Below are positions 44,603-53,302 of a stretch of 64,000 nt of DNA, piece after piece. The stretch lies in assembly GCA_020633655.1 (NCBI GenBank), contig JACKDF010000007.1:1-64000 (forward strand). The letters are read 5' to 3'. The first letter of the stretch is position 1. Every line of letters starts with the position of its first letter. The DNA is from Deferribacteres bacterium (lineage in GTDB: Bacteria; Zhuqueibacterota; Zhuqueibacteria; Zhuqueibacterales; Geothermadaptataceae). The position numbers and the translations under genes are program-made. The notes under the pieces are model-generated. The model was not told the DNA's origin. It saw only the letters and a list, made by a program, of their open reading frames with translations, and ran no database searches.

Positions 44603-45465
44603 TGGCTGGATTGAACGGAATGAATACGACCGTTGCAAAAACGATTAAACTTTACATTGGTGGAGCGTTTCCGCGTACAGAATCGGGAAGAAGCTTTCCG
44701 GTTTATGCACATGATTCAAAAAAAGTATATGCCCATTTGTGCCGTGCATCGCGCAAAGATGTACGCAACGCTGTGTCAATTGCGAAATCTGCTTTAGCGG
44801 GTTGGAGCAGTCGATCTGCGTACAATCGCAGCCAGATTCTCTACCGCATGGCAGAAATGACAGAGGGAAAACGTGCCGAATTCGTGGAAACATTTGTGCA
44901 AACCCTGGGATACAGTCAGGAGCAATCCAATGGGGCTGTGGATCAGGCGATCGATGCATTTGTTTATTATGCTGGTTTTGCGGATAAATACCAGCAAGTA
45001 ATTGGATCCGTGAATCCTGTAACAGGTCCTCATCACAATTTTACAACTCCGGAGGCTGTTGGCGTTGTAGCATTGCTATGCTCGGATGAATTTGATTTTG
45101 GTCAACTCGTCACGCGAATTGCGGCAATCACATGCTCAGGAAATACGGCAGTTGTGCTGTTGTCGGAAAATGGCGCCGCAGTCCTTGCACCACTCGCTGA
45201 AGTATTTGCCACCTCAGATTTGCCGGGTGGTGTCATCAATCTTCTTTCAGGATTTATGGACGAATTATACCTGCATATGGCGAGTCATATGGAAGTGGAT
45301 TCCATCTGTTGTGATTGTAATGACACGAAAATAATTGCGACTGTGAAAGAAGAGGCGGTTCATAATCTAAAACGAGTTGTGCTGAATTCACCGAAAGAAC
45401 CAGGACTGCAAAATATTTTAAATTTCGTCGAGTTTAAAACTGTTTGGCACCCGGTAGGCGATTAA
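44602..45465 (+). CDS. Truncated ALDH-like protein lacking the catalytic domain
   Basis: A 287-residue protein that matches the N-terminal, NAD-binding part of aldehyde dehydrogenases: IKLYIGGAFPRTESGRSF, then AVSIAKSALAGWSSRSAYNRSQIL and NFTTPEAVGVVALL. It stops before the segments that would carry the catalytic Cys and the oligomerisation domain; the usual PWN is replaced and the ELGGK Glu motif is absent. The frame is intact and has good coding pattern, so it does not look like a decaying copy. It may serve as a structural or regulatory partner of the complete ALDH, with which it overlaps by 1 nt. A terminator follows. Confidence 0.82.
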   Translation: MAGLNGMNTTVAKTIKLYIGGAFPRTESGRSFPVYAHDSKKVYAHLCRASRKDVRNAVSIAKSALAGWSSRSAYNRSQILYRMAEMTEGKRAEFVETFVQTLGYSQEQSNGAVDQAIDAFVYYAGFADKYQQVIGSVNPVTGPHHNFTTPEAVGVVALLCSDEFDFGQLVTRIAAITCSGNTAVVLLSENGAAVLAPLAEVFATSDLPGGVINLLSGFMDELYLHMASHMEVDSICCDCNDTKIIATVKEEAVHNLKRVVLNSPKEPGLQNILNFVEFKTVWHPVGD

Positions 45466-45511
45466 AGCTTTTTCACACAAAATTTTAGATTTTTTACAGC
45501 TATAAAATGAT

Positions 45512-45546
45512 AAAAAGCAGGAGTTGTACATAATTCCTGCTTTTTT
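45512..45546. terminator. Bidirectional terminator between converging genes
   Basis: AAAAAGCAGGA (45512-45522) and TCCTGCTTTTT (45535-45545) with an A-run left and a T-run right. It serves the deoC-ALDH unit on the plus strand and the gene ending at 45569 on the minus strand. Confidence 0.92.
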
Positions 45547-45568
45547 GTGAGTAGTCTACTGCGATATA

Positions 45569-46711
45569 TTATCGAATATAGGTCATGGGGCGGGTTTCAC
45601 GTTGGGCCGTCTTTAGTGCTAATGCTCCCTCAAAATTTTCTACGCTTAACGCTTCAAGTAGATAATAGTAAACGCCGCTTGCAAGGTGTTGCCCAAAATC
45701 ATCGCGGGCATTCCACTTGAAATTGTGGTCACCAGCGGTTAATTCTCCTGCGTAGACGGTCTTCACTTTTTGCCCAACAATGTTAAAAATTGATAATTGT
45801 ATGTATGATTTGATTTCCAAATTAAACGAAATTGTTGTGCTTGGATTAAAGGGATTGGGATAATTTTGCGCTAATTCGAAGACTTTATCGATTGTTGTTT
45901 CTGCTATAGGTGTTTTATCGCCTTCATTATTGCCCGGGCGGATTTTTTCGATCGCAAATTCTGAGATTTGTACATAATCAAAAATAAGATTTCGATCCTG
46001 ACCTGCACCTGGATTAAAAAGATCATTTAAAAATGATATTCTTAATACATGCTTTCCAGCATCAATTTCATATTGACGGACAAAGAATTTAAAGGCTAAT
46101 GAATCTACGGAGATGATATCGAGCTGATTATCATCCAATTGCACCTCAAATGTGCTCCATTCGTTATTTATGAGCGCATTTGTTTTTGCGAGAAAACCAA
46201 AGTAGTACGTGGCTGTACTATCAAATTCAATTTGCCATGAAATAGATCCGTTTTCCCAAAAATAATACAGACTATCGCGGATCGAACCCAGTCCCCCTAT
46301 TTTCGCTCCATAGGAAAATGCTGGCAGCCAAAGATTTTGCCCAAAAATTTTGTTGTGAATGTCTGTATGTGTCGTTCCATCGGAGCCCTCTTTATTTGGC
46401 AATGTTGCGCTTACAACAGCGCTGGGATCACTTTTATTGCCTGCATAATCGATAGCAAACACCACGAAATAGTATGTAACTCCCGGATTTAAATTCGTAA
46501 ATTCATGCTGTGTGCTTTTGCCGGTATTTACTATGTTTTGCATATTAGTATTGCTTAAACCATAGCGGATTTCATAACCAGAGAGATCACTTTCTGAGTT
46601 GGCATCCCAGGAAATAACAACTGAACTTGCGAATAGATTTGCAGGGATTAAAGTTACAGCCAGGATGAGAATTCGTAGATTGGTAAAGACATAACGTTGT
46701 ATTGTGAACAT
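45569..46711 (-). CDS. Secreted fibronectin-III protein with type IX sorting domain
   Basis: A 380-residue exported protein. I start at ATG 46711, which has GGAG 8 nt upstream and begins the signal peptide (MFTIQRYVFTNLRILILA); the open frame extends ten more codons. Residues about 30-110 form a fibronectin type III domain (VVISWDANSESDLSGYEIRY, LNPGVTYYFVVFAID). Residues about 125-270 are a beta-sandwich resembling a carbohydrate-binding module (FSYGAKIGG, YYFWENGSISW, HVLRISFLND). The C-terminus is the classical sorting domain: LAQNYPNPFNPSTTISF and ASGVYYYLL. A glycan-binding role is inferred from the module only. Confidence 0.88.
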   Translation of the reverse strand: MFTIQRYVFTNLRILILAVTLIPANLFASSVVISWDANSESDLSGYEIRYGLSNTNMQNIVNTGKSTQHEFTNLNPGVTYYFVVFAIDYAGNKSDPSAVVSATLPNKEGSDGTTHTDIHNKIFGQNLWLPAFSYGAKIGGLGSIRDSLYYFWENGSISWQIEFDSTATYYFGFLAKTNALINNEWSTFEVQLDDNQLDIISVDSLAFKFFVRQYEIDAGKHVLRISFLNDLFNPGAGQDRNLIFDYVQISEFAIEKIRPGNNEGDKTPIAETTIDKVFELAQNYPNPFNPSTTISFNLEIKSYIQLSIFNIVGQKVKTVYAGELTAGDHNFKWNARDDFGQHLASGVYYYLLEALSVENFEGALALKTAQRETRPMTYIR

Positions 46712-46895
46712 GCTTCCGTCTCCATTTTCAGTTAAAGTCAATTCCGTATTCGGCTAAATTTGCGTGTTCGGATTTTTCTATCGACAATGACTATGCCAGA
46801 ATTTTATTATTTGGAACAACTGTTTGAAAATCAGTGTGTTAACATAAAAATTTTTTCATTAACAAAAAGACGACCTATTTGTCTTGTTTCATAAA

Positions 46896-46912
46896 TGTAA
46901 TCCTGGATTACA
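46896..46912. promoter_or_regulatory. Perfect 8-1-8 inverted repeat (possible operator)
   Basis: TGTAATCC, one T, GGATTACA. The size and symmetry suit a dimeric helix-turn-helix regulator. It lies in a divergent intergenic region. The regulator is not known. Confidence 0.45.
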
Positions 46913-47165
46913 CATTGTGGGAAAATAAAATATTAAAATAGTTTATTTACTGGATCAATAGAGGGTAATGTTGGATGATTCTGTTTTATTTTTTATAAAG
47001 TTCGAACAAGAAATGATGTTCGTGGTTAAAGTGAGCTAAGCATTCATTTTATCTTACAGAATTGTAAATGATTTTATGGTAGTGGTTAACAATGGAATGG
47101 AACATTATTTTTTGTAAACATTAAATAAATCAATGATTTGTAGAGTTTTTGTTTTTCGATTTGTC

Positions 47166-47196
47166 TTGCATTTTTGTGTGAAATTATGTATTAATT
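47166..47196 (+). promoter_or_regulatory. Promoter-like site upstream of yajQ
   Basis: TTGCAT (47166-47171), 17 nt, then TATTAA (47189-47194). The TTG-N20-TA geometry is identical to the site at 32412. The start codon is about 40 nt downstream, a reasonable leader length. Confidence 0.5.
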
Positions 47197-47236
47197 CACA
47201 ATCAATTTTCATGCATAAAAACGAGAGGAACCACAA

Positions 47237-47725
47237 ATGCCATCATTTGATATTGTAAATAAAGTTGATCATCAAGAAGTTGATAACGCTGTGAACAACA
47301 CTTTAAAAGAAGTCGCAACCCGTTATGATTTCCGTGGTTCAGTAACTTCGATTGAATTGAACAAAAAAGATATGATTCTTACAATTCATACGGAAGATGA
47401 AATGAAAATGCGAGCAGTAAAAGAAATGCTGTCTGTCGCATTTTCAAAGCGCAGTATTAATCCTAGAAACATCAAGTTTGGCAAAGAAGAACCTACATCC
47501 AAGGGACACCTCAAATTGACAGCTACAATCCTGCAAGGTATTGACAAGGATGAAGCACGCGCAATTGTAAAAGAAATCAAAGGCCTGAAACTCAAAGTAC
47601 AACCCGCAATTCAAGATGACCAGGTCCGGGTCACGGGGAAAAAAATCGATGATTTGCAGACAGTTATACAGCATCTAAAGGCAAGTCGTATTGAAACGCC
47701 GATGCAGTTCGTCAATATGAAATAA
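47237..47725 (+). CDS. yajQ: YajQ-family nucleotide-binding protein
   Basis: A 162-residue two-domain ferredoxin-like protein of the YajQ/UPF0234 family. It opens with PSFDIVNKVDHQEVDNAVNN; TRYDFRGS, AFSKRSINPRN and the C-terminal VRVTGKKIDDLQTVIQ are conserved. Some members bind cyclic di-GMP or tRNA/rRNA and affect virulence genes; the role here is unknown. GAGAGGAACC forms the ribosome site. Homoserine dehydrogenase follows after 8 nt. Confidence 0.93.
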   Translation: MPSFDIVNKVDHQEVDNAVNNTLKEVATRYDFRGSVTSIELNKKDMILTIHTEDEMKMRAVKEMLSVAFSKRSINPRNIKFGKEEPTSKGHLKLTATILQGIDKDEARAIVKEIKGLKLKVQPAIQDDQVRVTGKKIDDLQTVIQHLKASRIETPMQFVNMK

Positions 47726-47733
47726 GACAGCTC

Positions 47734-48810
47734 ATGGCACACAGGCCAATTTTAAAAATAGCGCTTTTAGGCTTTGGTTCGACAGCGCATGCCTTTCTCT
47801 CCCATCTACAGCAACAGGAAGAAAACCTTCCATTTACTCCGGCAATCGGAGGCATTATTTTTAAGGAGAAAGGCTACTTTGGTTTTCTCGATAAAGCAAT
47901 CCTTCTCGAAGAACTTCCTGGAATTAAACCCCGTATGCACCAATTCACAGGTGGTGTTCACCGTTTTTTAAAAAAAGTTGCTGCAGATGTGGTCGTCGAG
48001 CTCACTCCCCTGAACATCCAGAATGGAGAACCAGCTGCGGGCTACCTGCGTGCAGGACTAAATAATGGTCTACATGTTATAACTGCGAATAAGGGACCAC
48101 TCGCCTTTCACTTTGCTGAATTGAACAGAATAGCTATCGAAAAAAAATTACGATTTCGTTTTGGTGCAACCGTCGGGAATGGAATCCCTATCTTTAGCAT
48201 GAAACGCTATGCAGCACCAACCGTGAAATTGACAGGTATTAGAGCGCAACTGAACGCAACAACAAATTATGTTCTCACCAGAATGCAAGATGGCGTACCT
48301 GAAATACAGGCTATTGCCGAAGCACAGGCAAGTGGTTTATGCAGAAATACGCCACAATTGGAACTCGATGGCTGGGATGGATCAATTCAAAGTGCGATAT
48401 TGGCTAATGTTTTAATGCGGGAAATTCAGGTGGAGCACGTTTTTCGGGAAAAATTCCAACAGCGGGCACCAGAAATAATCAAACGCACAACAAAAAACAT
48501 TCATAAAGTGCGGCAAATCGTCAACATTGAAAACTTGCCCGGAGAAATCAAGGCTTCTGTGCGTTTACAGGTCATTTCAGCGGACGATCCATTTTACCAT
48601 TTAAATGCGGATGATTGTGCCATCACCCTGAAAACCGAAACGATGGGCGATTTGACGTTGACATTAAAAACACCTGGAAAAGAGGAAATAGCCGCTGCAT
48701 TGCTTGCAGATTTGTATGATATTTATTACAGGGGGGTGACCCAGCAGAAAGATCCTGAGTTGTTTGAACTTGACCGCGATGAACTAATGCTGGAAAATTT
48801 GGGGAAGTGA
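47734..48810 (+). CDS. Homoserine dehydrogenase, short form
   Basis: A 358-residue NAD(P)-dependent enzyme, probably reducing aspartate semialdehyde to homoserine for threonine and methionine synthesis. The Rossmann loop is LGFGSTAHAF; HVITANKGPLA, GATVGNGIPIF and the substrate region AEAQASGL with ELDGWDGSIQ match the family, though AEAQASGL deviates from the usual QxxGYAExDPxxD order. No ACT domain and no aspartokinase fusion, so feedback control by threonine is unlikely through this protein. It ends 10 nt from the converging DinG-like gene with no terminator between them. Confidence 0.88.
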   Translation: MAHRPILKIALLGFGSTAHAFLSHLQQQEENLPFTPAIGGIIFKEKGYFGFLDKAILLEELPGIKPRMHQFTGGVHRFLKKVAADVVVELTPLNIQNGEPAAGYLRAGLNNGLHVITANKGPLAFHFAELNRIAIEKKLRFRFGATVGNGIPIFSMKRYAAPTVKLTGIRAQLNATTNYVLTRMQDGVPEIQAIAEAQASGLCRNTPQLELDGWDGSIQSAILANVLMREIQVEHVFREKFQQRAPEIIKRTTKNIHKVRQIVNIENLPGEIKASVRLQVISADDPFYHLNADDCAITLKTETMGDLTLTLKTPGKEEIAAALLADLYDIYYRGVTQQKDPELFELDRDELMLENLGK

Positions 48811-48820
48811 ATTATTGGTA

Positions 48821-51355
48821 TTAGTCCAATTCTGACTTCTGCAAAAACTGCGAAATATTTTTAAAAATTTCAATTCCCTTTCCAACAATTACCCTACAAT
48901 CCGGCAGAGACGCTAAAAAAAGTTTGCCGTAAAACTTCGTAATTATACGTTTGTCTAACACAAGAACCACACCAAAATCCAACCTCGTGCGAATAAGGCG
49001 ACCGAATCCCTGTTTAAATTTTAATATTGCCTGGGGTACGCTGTATTCCATAAACGAGTTTCCACCTGCTGCCTCAATGGCTTCGACACGAGCTTCGATG
49101 ATTGGTTCGTTGGGTACACGAAAGGGTAATCGCGGAATAATTACTTGCACGAGGGCTTCGCCTTGTACATCAACACCTTCCCAAAAGCTGTCCGTACCAA
49201 AAAGTGATGATCCACGCTCGGTTCGGAATCGGTTTAATAATAAGTGCCGGCTTTGATCGCCTTGTTTAAGCAGCTTCATGCCTTTCTGTTCCATTTGGAG
49301 CTGCAAATCCTCGTGCATCTGATTCATCAATGAATAGGAAGTGAACAGCGTGAAGGTATTTCCCTGAGCAGCATCTATCGCTTTTAAAAGAAATTCTCGC
49401 AACTGGGCTTGAAAAATTTTTTCATTAGGCTCAGCAATATCTATTGGAATACAAATCAAAGCCTGTTTTTGAAAATCAAACGGTGATGGCAAAAGTTTGT
49501 ATATACATTTTTCTGGTTTTAGTTGATCAAGTCCAAAGCGTTTTGAAAAATAGGTAAAATTGCCACCAATTGATAAAGTTGCCGAAGTCATAATCACTGT
49601 TTCAATGCGATCAAAAACAGCATTTTTCATGATTGGGGCAACATCTATTGGTGCTGTGCAAAATCGTACGACTTGCCCAATCCGACTGTCCCTGGCTTCG
49701 ATCCATCGTACATTCATGTCATCGTTCTGCAATACTGCGACATTTAAGTCCTGAGTTGTAGAGATAATACGATCGACCTGCGCTTTTAAATCGACAACAA
49801 GGGAGAGTGTTTCTTCACCAAAAGCGTTTTTAGCTTTGAGAATGGCTGGAATGATTTTTTGTAGAATTTCTGCTAAATCATTTAGAAATTTTATAAGGAA
49901 AGGAATGCCTTCAATGGCGTCCTGCCAGTCCTTACTTTTACAAACCGCATCTGTCAGACGCGCTTTCGCTTCGCTGTACGAGTTTTTTTCTTCCCGTGCT
50001 ACCCAATAAAAAACGCGTTGTGTCACGGCATCGAGTTGTTCACGAACCTTGTTCAGGGCGGCTATGGCGTCGTCGTTGGTAAGTTGCTTTAGTTCATTTA
50101 ATAAGTCAAGAGGAATTTTTCCGGCTACTTTATCAAGAGAATATGAAAGGGATGATAATAGCCCGGTTATTTTTTTACCCTTCACACGTCTCAGGCGATT
50201 AAGCATTCGAGCAATGCCGTGGTGGGTTACCGTAACTCCGAAATAGTGAGAGGCGATATCTTCTAAATTATGTGCCTCATCCAAAATGACACGATCGTAG
50301 TGTGGTAGAACAGCGACTTCGCTGGCACTGCCCACGGCTGAGCGTACGGAAATATCTGCAAAAAGAAGATGGTGGTTTACTACCAGAATATCGGCTGTTG
50401 AAGCCCGACGGCGGGCATTGTAGAAAAAGCATTTGTGAAAATAGGGACAACGCTTTTTTAGTGTCGTGTCGCTTTCCGATTGCACAGACTCCCAGAGTTG
50501 CTGGTTTGGTGAACGGGCAAAATCTGCCCGGCTACCGTCACGGGTTTTTTGAGCCCATTTCCAAAGGTCATCAATTTGCGATTGCGTTCCATCAAAATCG
50601 AAACTCGAAGGTTTTTGAACAAGATCATGGAGTTTGCGCAGACAGAGATAATTCGTGCGTCCTTTCACAAGTTCTGCACGAAACTTTTCAGGATATATGG
50701 ATTGCAGAAGCGGGATATCTTTATCAATGAGTTGTTGCTGTAAATTGATAGTGTTGGTGGAAACAACCACGCGTTTACCATTTGCAAGCGCCCATGCGAT
50801 GGCTGGAAGAAGGTAAGCGAGTGTTTTGCCTGTCCCTGTTCCTGCTTCAATCAGCGCTACTTTTTCTTTATTGAATGCCGCAGCAACTGTCGCCAGCATT
50901 TCTAACTGTGGGTCCCGTTTTTCATAATTAGTTAAACTGCGAGCCAGGGGGCCATCTTCCTCAAGAAAGTGCTGTAAATATTGTACATCCACTTCCCGCA
51001 ATTTTTCAAAACATGCCGGTTCAACAACAACATATACATCGGTTGCCTGGTTGTTAACGATATAAAATCCGATTCCGTTATTGCCGACCTCACTAGCAAT
51101 TAAAGTGTCTGCAGACGAGGGTGTGAGATTGCCAGAAGGATGGTTGTGGATGAGGATATCCCCTTTTTTGCAGTTGGCTATGATCGCAGGAACACTGTTT
51201 TTATTCCCTCTGGCCATTACAGTAACTTCATCAACGATGTTGCTGGTGTTACTCTTACCGATAAAAAATACTTCATTGTTTTCGGCGGCTTCAATCTCCT
51301 GACGGATTTGTTCACATGTCTCGTCGGACAGGTATTTTTCTATTTTCAGGGCCAT
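48821..51355 (-). CDS. RadC/JAMM-domain and DinG helicase fusion
   Basis: An 844-residue fusion. Residues 1-125 are a RadC-like JAB/MPN domain with an exact JAMM metal motif, His70-x-His72-x7-Ser80-xx-Asp83 in HNHPSGNLTPSSAD; Glu28 is a candidate general base. Residues about 140-840 are an XPD/DinG superfamily 2 helicase: Walker A EAGTGTGKT (170-178), STNTINLQQQL, DEAH (359-362), TSATLS, and FWEGVDVQGEAL with FGRLIRT at the end. Cys238, Cys303 and Cys309 lie where DinG has four iron-sulfur cysteines; only three are evident, so the cluster may be missing. DinG proteins unwind D-loops, R-loops and forked DNA. The JAMM domain could be a protease or a DNA-repair adaptor; its substrate is unknown. 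Confidence 0.9.
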   Translation of the reverse strand: MALKIEKYLSDETCEQIRQEIEAAENNEVFFIGKSNTSNIVDEVTVMARGNKNSVPAIIANCKKGDILIHNHPSGNLTPSSADTLIASEVGNNGIGFYIVNNQATDVYVVVEPACFEKLREVDVQYLQHFLEEDGPLARSLTNYEKRDPQLEMLATVAAAFNKEKVALIEAGTGTGKTLAYLLPAIAWALANGKRVVVSTNTINLQQQLIDKDIPLLQSIYPEKFRAELVKGRTNYLCLRKLHDLVQKPSSFDFDGTQSQIDDLWKWAQKTRDGSRADFARSPNQQLWESVQSESDTTLKKRCPYFHKCFFYNARRRASTADILVVNHHLLFADISVRSAVGSASEVAVLPHYDRVILDEAHNLEDIASHYFGVTVTHHGIARMLNRLRRVKGKKITGLLSSLSYSLDKVAGKIPLDLLNELKQLTNDDAIAALNKVREQLDAVTQRVFYWVAREEKNSYSEAKARLTDAVCKSKDWQDAIEGIPFLIKFLNDLAEILQKIIPAILKAKNAFGEETLSLVVDLKAQVDRIISTTQDLNVAVLQNDDMNVRWIEARDSRIGQVVRFCTAPIDVAPIMKNAVFDRIETVIMTSATLSIGGNFTYFSKRFGLDQLKPEKCIYKLLPSPFDFQKQALICIPIDIAEPNEKIFQAQLREFLLKAIDAAQGNTFTLFTSYSLMNQMHEDLQLQMEQKGMKLLKQGDQSRHLLLNRFRTERGSSLFGTDSFWEGVDVQGEALVQVIIPRLPFRVPNEPIIEARVEAIEAAGGNSFMEYSVPQAILKFKQGFGRLIRTRLDFGVVLVLDKRIITKFYGKLFLASLPDCRVIVGKGIEIFKNISQFLQKSELD

Positions 51356-51466
51356 AGAATATGTTTTAGATCGTACTTGAACCGTGTGTGGAATTGCTTT
51401 CGGGTTAAACTGAAAAGACTTGGTAAGTTACTGCTTTTCGGCGGGAATCAAAACAGAAAGTTGTGC

Positions 51467-51503
51467 AAAAAAAAGCCCTGATACAGTGGTAGCTATCAAG
51501 GCT
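51467..51503 (-). terminator. Rho-independent terminator behind the phosphatase gene
   Basis: On the minus strand AGCCTTGATA and TATCAGGGCT form a 10-bp stem with one mismatch, followed by eight T (51467-51474). It lies 84 nt behind the phosphatase stop and separates it from the DinG fusion. Confidence 0.85.
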
Positions 51504-51586
51504 CCGAATGCGAGTGGTCCTTACGCTTCTGAAATGTCATCCCCAGAACTATTCAGTAATTAGTGAAAAATAAATCGAATTGCGGA

Positions 51587-53263
51587 CTATTTTTTCAACA
51601 CTTTGAGAATAAGAATTGTAAGATCATCGTGCTGTTGTTGTCCTTCGGTGTGTTCTTCAATTCTTTTCAGAATATTTTGCAAAATATCTTGCGCACTAGC
51701 TTTGGGCTTTGATTTCATAAATTCATGTGCTGCTTTTCGAATTGCTTCTAAACCTAATTGTTTCATGCTGTGGTTCATCGCTTCGGTGACACCATCGGTA
51801 TAAAAAATAACAACATCTCCAGCTTGTAGCTCTATTGTTTTTTCTTTGCCCCGATTTTCTTCAAGGATCCCCAATGCGGTCGCGCTGCTTTTGAGTATTT
51901 CAAAATGGCCATCTTTTTTTAATACCATTGGGGGGTTATGGCCAGCGTTTACATATTTAAGAATTTGATTTTCATAATCATAAAGGCAGAAGAAAAATGT
52001 GGCGAATAATCCCTCTGCAGTACATTCTCGTATCAATTGATTGATGTTGGCAACGATCTGCTCAGGATTATTCTCATAGGATATTTGAGCACGCAAACTG
52101 CCTTGCAAGCTGGACATGACAAGGGCGGCGCCAACACCTTTTCCTGCGATATCTGCAATGGCAATGGCAAGGGCATCGTCACTCATACGCAACACATCGT
52201 AGTAATCCCCGCCAACATAACGCTGTGCACGGGTAAATGCGGCTAAGTCAGTTCCGGGTGCTTTGACCAACTCCCGCGGTAGTAGTCGGTTTTGGATTTT
52301 TTCCGCAACCAGCAGTTCACTATTGAGTTTTTTCATTTCCAGAGCTTCACTGTAAAGATAGGTGTTTTCAATAGCGACGACTGTTTGGCTCAGAAGGCTT
52401 TCCAGCAGGTTTACTTTGCGTTTATCAAGAAGGCGTCCGCGTTTTATGACCCGCATGACGATAACGCCAAGCACCTTGCGTGGTCCTGTCTCGTCATCCA
52501 TTAATTTTCGTGACCGTAATGACATGGCCAGCATACGGTAAGGGTGGCCGACTATTTCATCGAGATTTTCCAGAAATTCCTGTTTTTCGTTGCGATGGAA
52601 AACATAGTGTTTGCCATTACCCGCCATTTTTATTACCAGGTTTCGCACTTCATTGTGCAAACTGCTGTCTTCACCAAAAAGACGCAAATTTCGTGATAAG
52701 TGCAACTGCCAATCCCCTGCTTCATCCGGCAGCCACAACATAGCATCACTGGCATTTGTCATGGCAACAAGGCCGTCGAGAATCGTGTTGAGTACCTCAT
52801 CAAGCATATTTTTGCTTTGAATTTCGCGTGAAATTTTTAGCAAAGTTTCCTGTAGGAATTCTCCGGTGCGCGAAACAGCCTGGTCTTCCGGAAACTCCCC
52901 TTCAGAATAATAGAAATGCAGAGTGGCCCCGCCTACCTGAACCATATCATAATTTTTCAAACGATGATGGTTGACTTTTTCTGAATTAATGAAAACGCCA
53001 TTTTTGCTTTTTAAATTTTCAATGAAGAAAGATGAATCCTGGTAATAAATGCGGGCATGTTTGCGTGAAACGGAGGGATCATTGAGAAAAATTTCTGATT
53101 CCGGATCGCGACCAATGATGTAGTCATGGGTAAACACGTAAAGGGTGGTGTCGTTTCCGGTCTTATCGACCAGGCGAATTTTTGCCCGGAACATTCGTCG
53201 ATTGCAATGTTCACAGTAAAGGACATTTTTAAAATTGTCTTTGTTGCAGTATTCGCATTTCAT
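51587..53263 (-). CDS. Zinc ribbon-FHA-GAF-PP2C (SpoIIE-type) serine phosphatase
   Basis: A 558-residue cytoplasmic signalling protein. Cys3, Cys6, Cys17 and Cys20 (CEYC, CEHC) form a zinc ribbon. Residues about 28-120 are an FHA domain: GRDPES, SVSRKHARI and KSKNGVFIN supply the phosphothreonine-binding Arg, Ser, His and Asn. About 135-325 is a GAF-type sensor. About 335-556 is a SpoIIE/RsbU-type PP2C phosphatase with GGDYYDV, AIADIAGKGVGAALVMS, FYTDGVTEA and DLTILIL carrying the metal Asp residues. The FHA domain could read threonine phosphorylation put on by the kinase encoded 40 nt upstream, and the phosphatase would reverse it or act on an anti-sigma antagonist. Confidence 0.93.
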   Translation of the reverse strand: MKCEYCNKDNFKNVLYCEHCNRRMFRAKIRLVDKTGNDTTLYVFTHDYIIGRDPESEIFLNDPSVSRKHARIYYQDSSFFIENLKSKNGVFINSEKVNHHRLKNYDMVQVGGATLHFYYSEGEFPEDQAVSRTGEFLQETLLKISREIQSKNMLDEVLNTILDGLVAMTNASDAMLWLPDEAGDWQLHLSRNLRLFGEDSSLHNEVRNLVIKMAGNGKHYVFHRNEKQEFLENLDEIVGHPYRMLAMSLRSRKLMDDETGPRKVLGVIVMRVIKRGRLLDKRKVNLLESLLSQTVVAIENTYLYSEALEMKKLNSELLVAEKIQNRLLPRELVKAPGTDLAAFTRAQRYVGGDYYDVLRMSDDALAIAIADIAGKGVGAALVMSSLQGSLRAQISYENNPEQIVANINQLIRECTAEGLFATFFFCLYDYENQILKYVNAGHNPPMVLKKDGHFEILKSSATALGILEENRGKEKTIELQAGDVVIFYTDGVTEAMNHSMKQLGLEAIRKAAHEFMKSKPKASAQDILQNILKRIEEHTEGQQQHDDLTILILKVLKK

Positions 53264-53302
53264 CTTAGTAATTCAGTGCGAGTAATTTGGGCTGGAGTTC
53301 TG

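Larger units (their letters stand above)
46712..47236. other. Divergent intergenic region with operator-like palindrome
   Basis: A 525-bp AT-rich gap between the fibronectin gene (minus) and yajQ (plus). At 46896-46912 it holds a perfect inverted repeat, TGTAATCC-T-GGATTACA, about 180 nt ahead of the minus-strand start. A promoter-like site for yajQ is listed separately. No ORF or ncRNA pattern was recognised in the rest. Confidence 0.5.

Noticed and set aside
44602..45465. ALDH-like gene as a decaying pseudogene
   Set aside because: The frame is intact, starts in a 1-nt overlap with the complete ALDH and ends just before a terminator; this looks like a maintained short gene.
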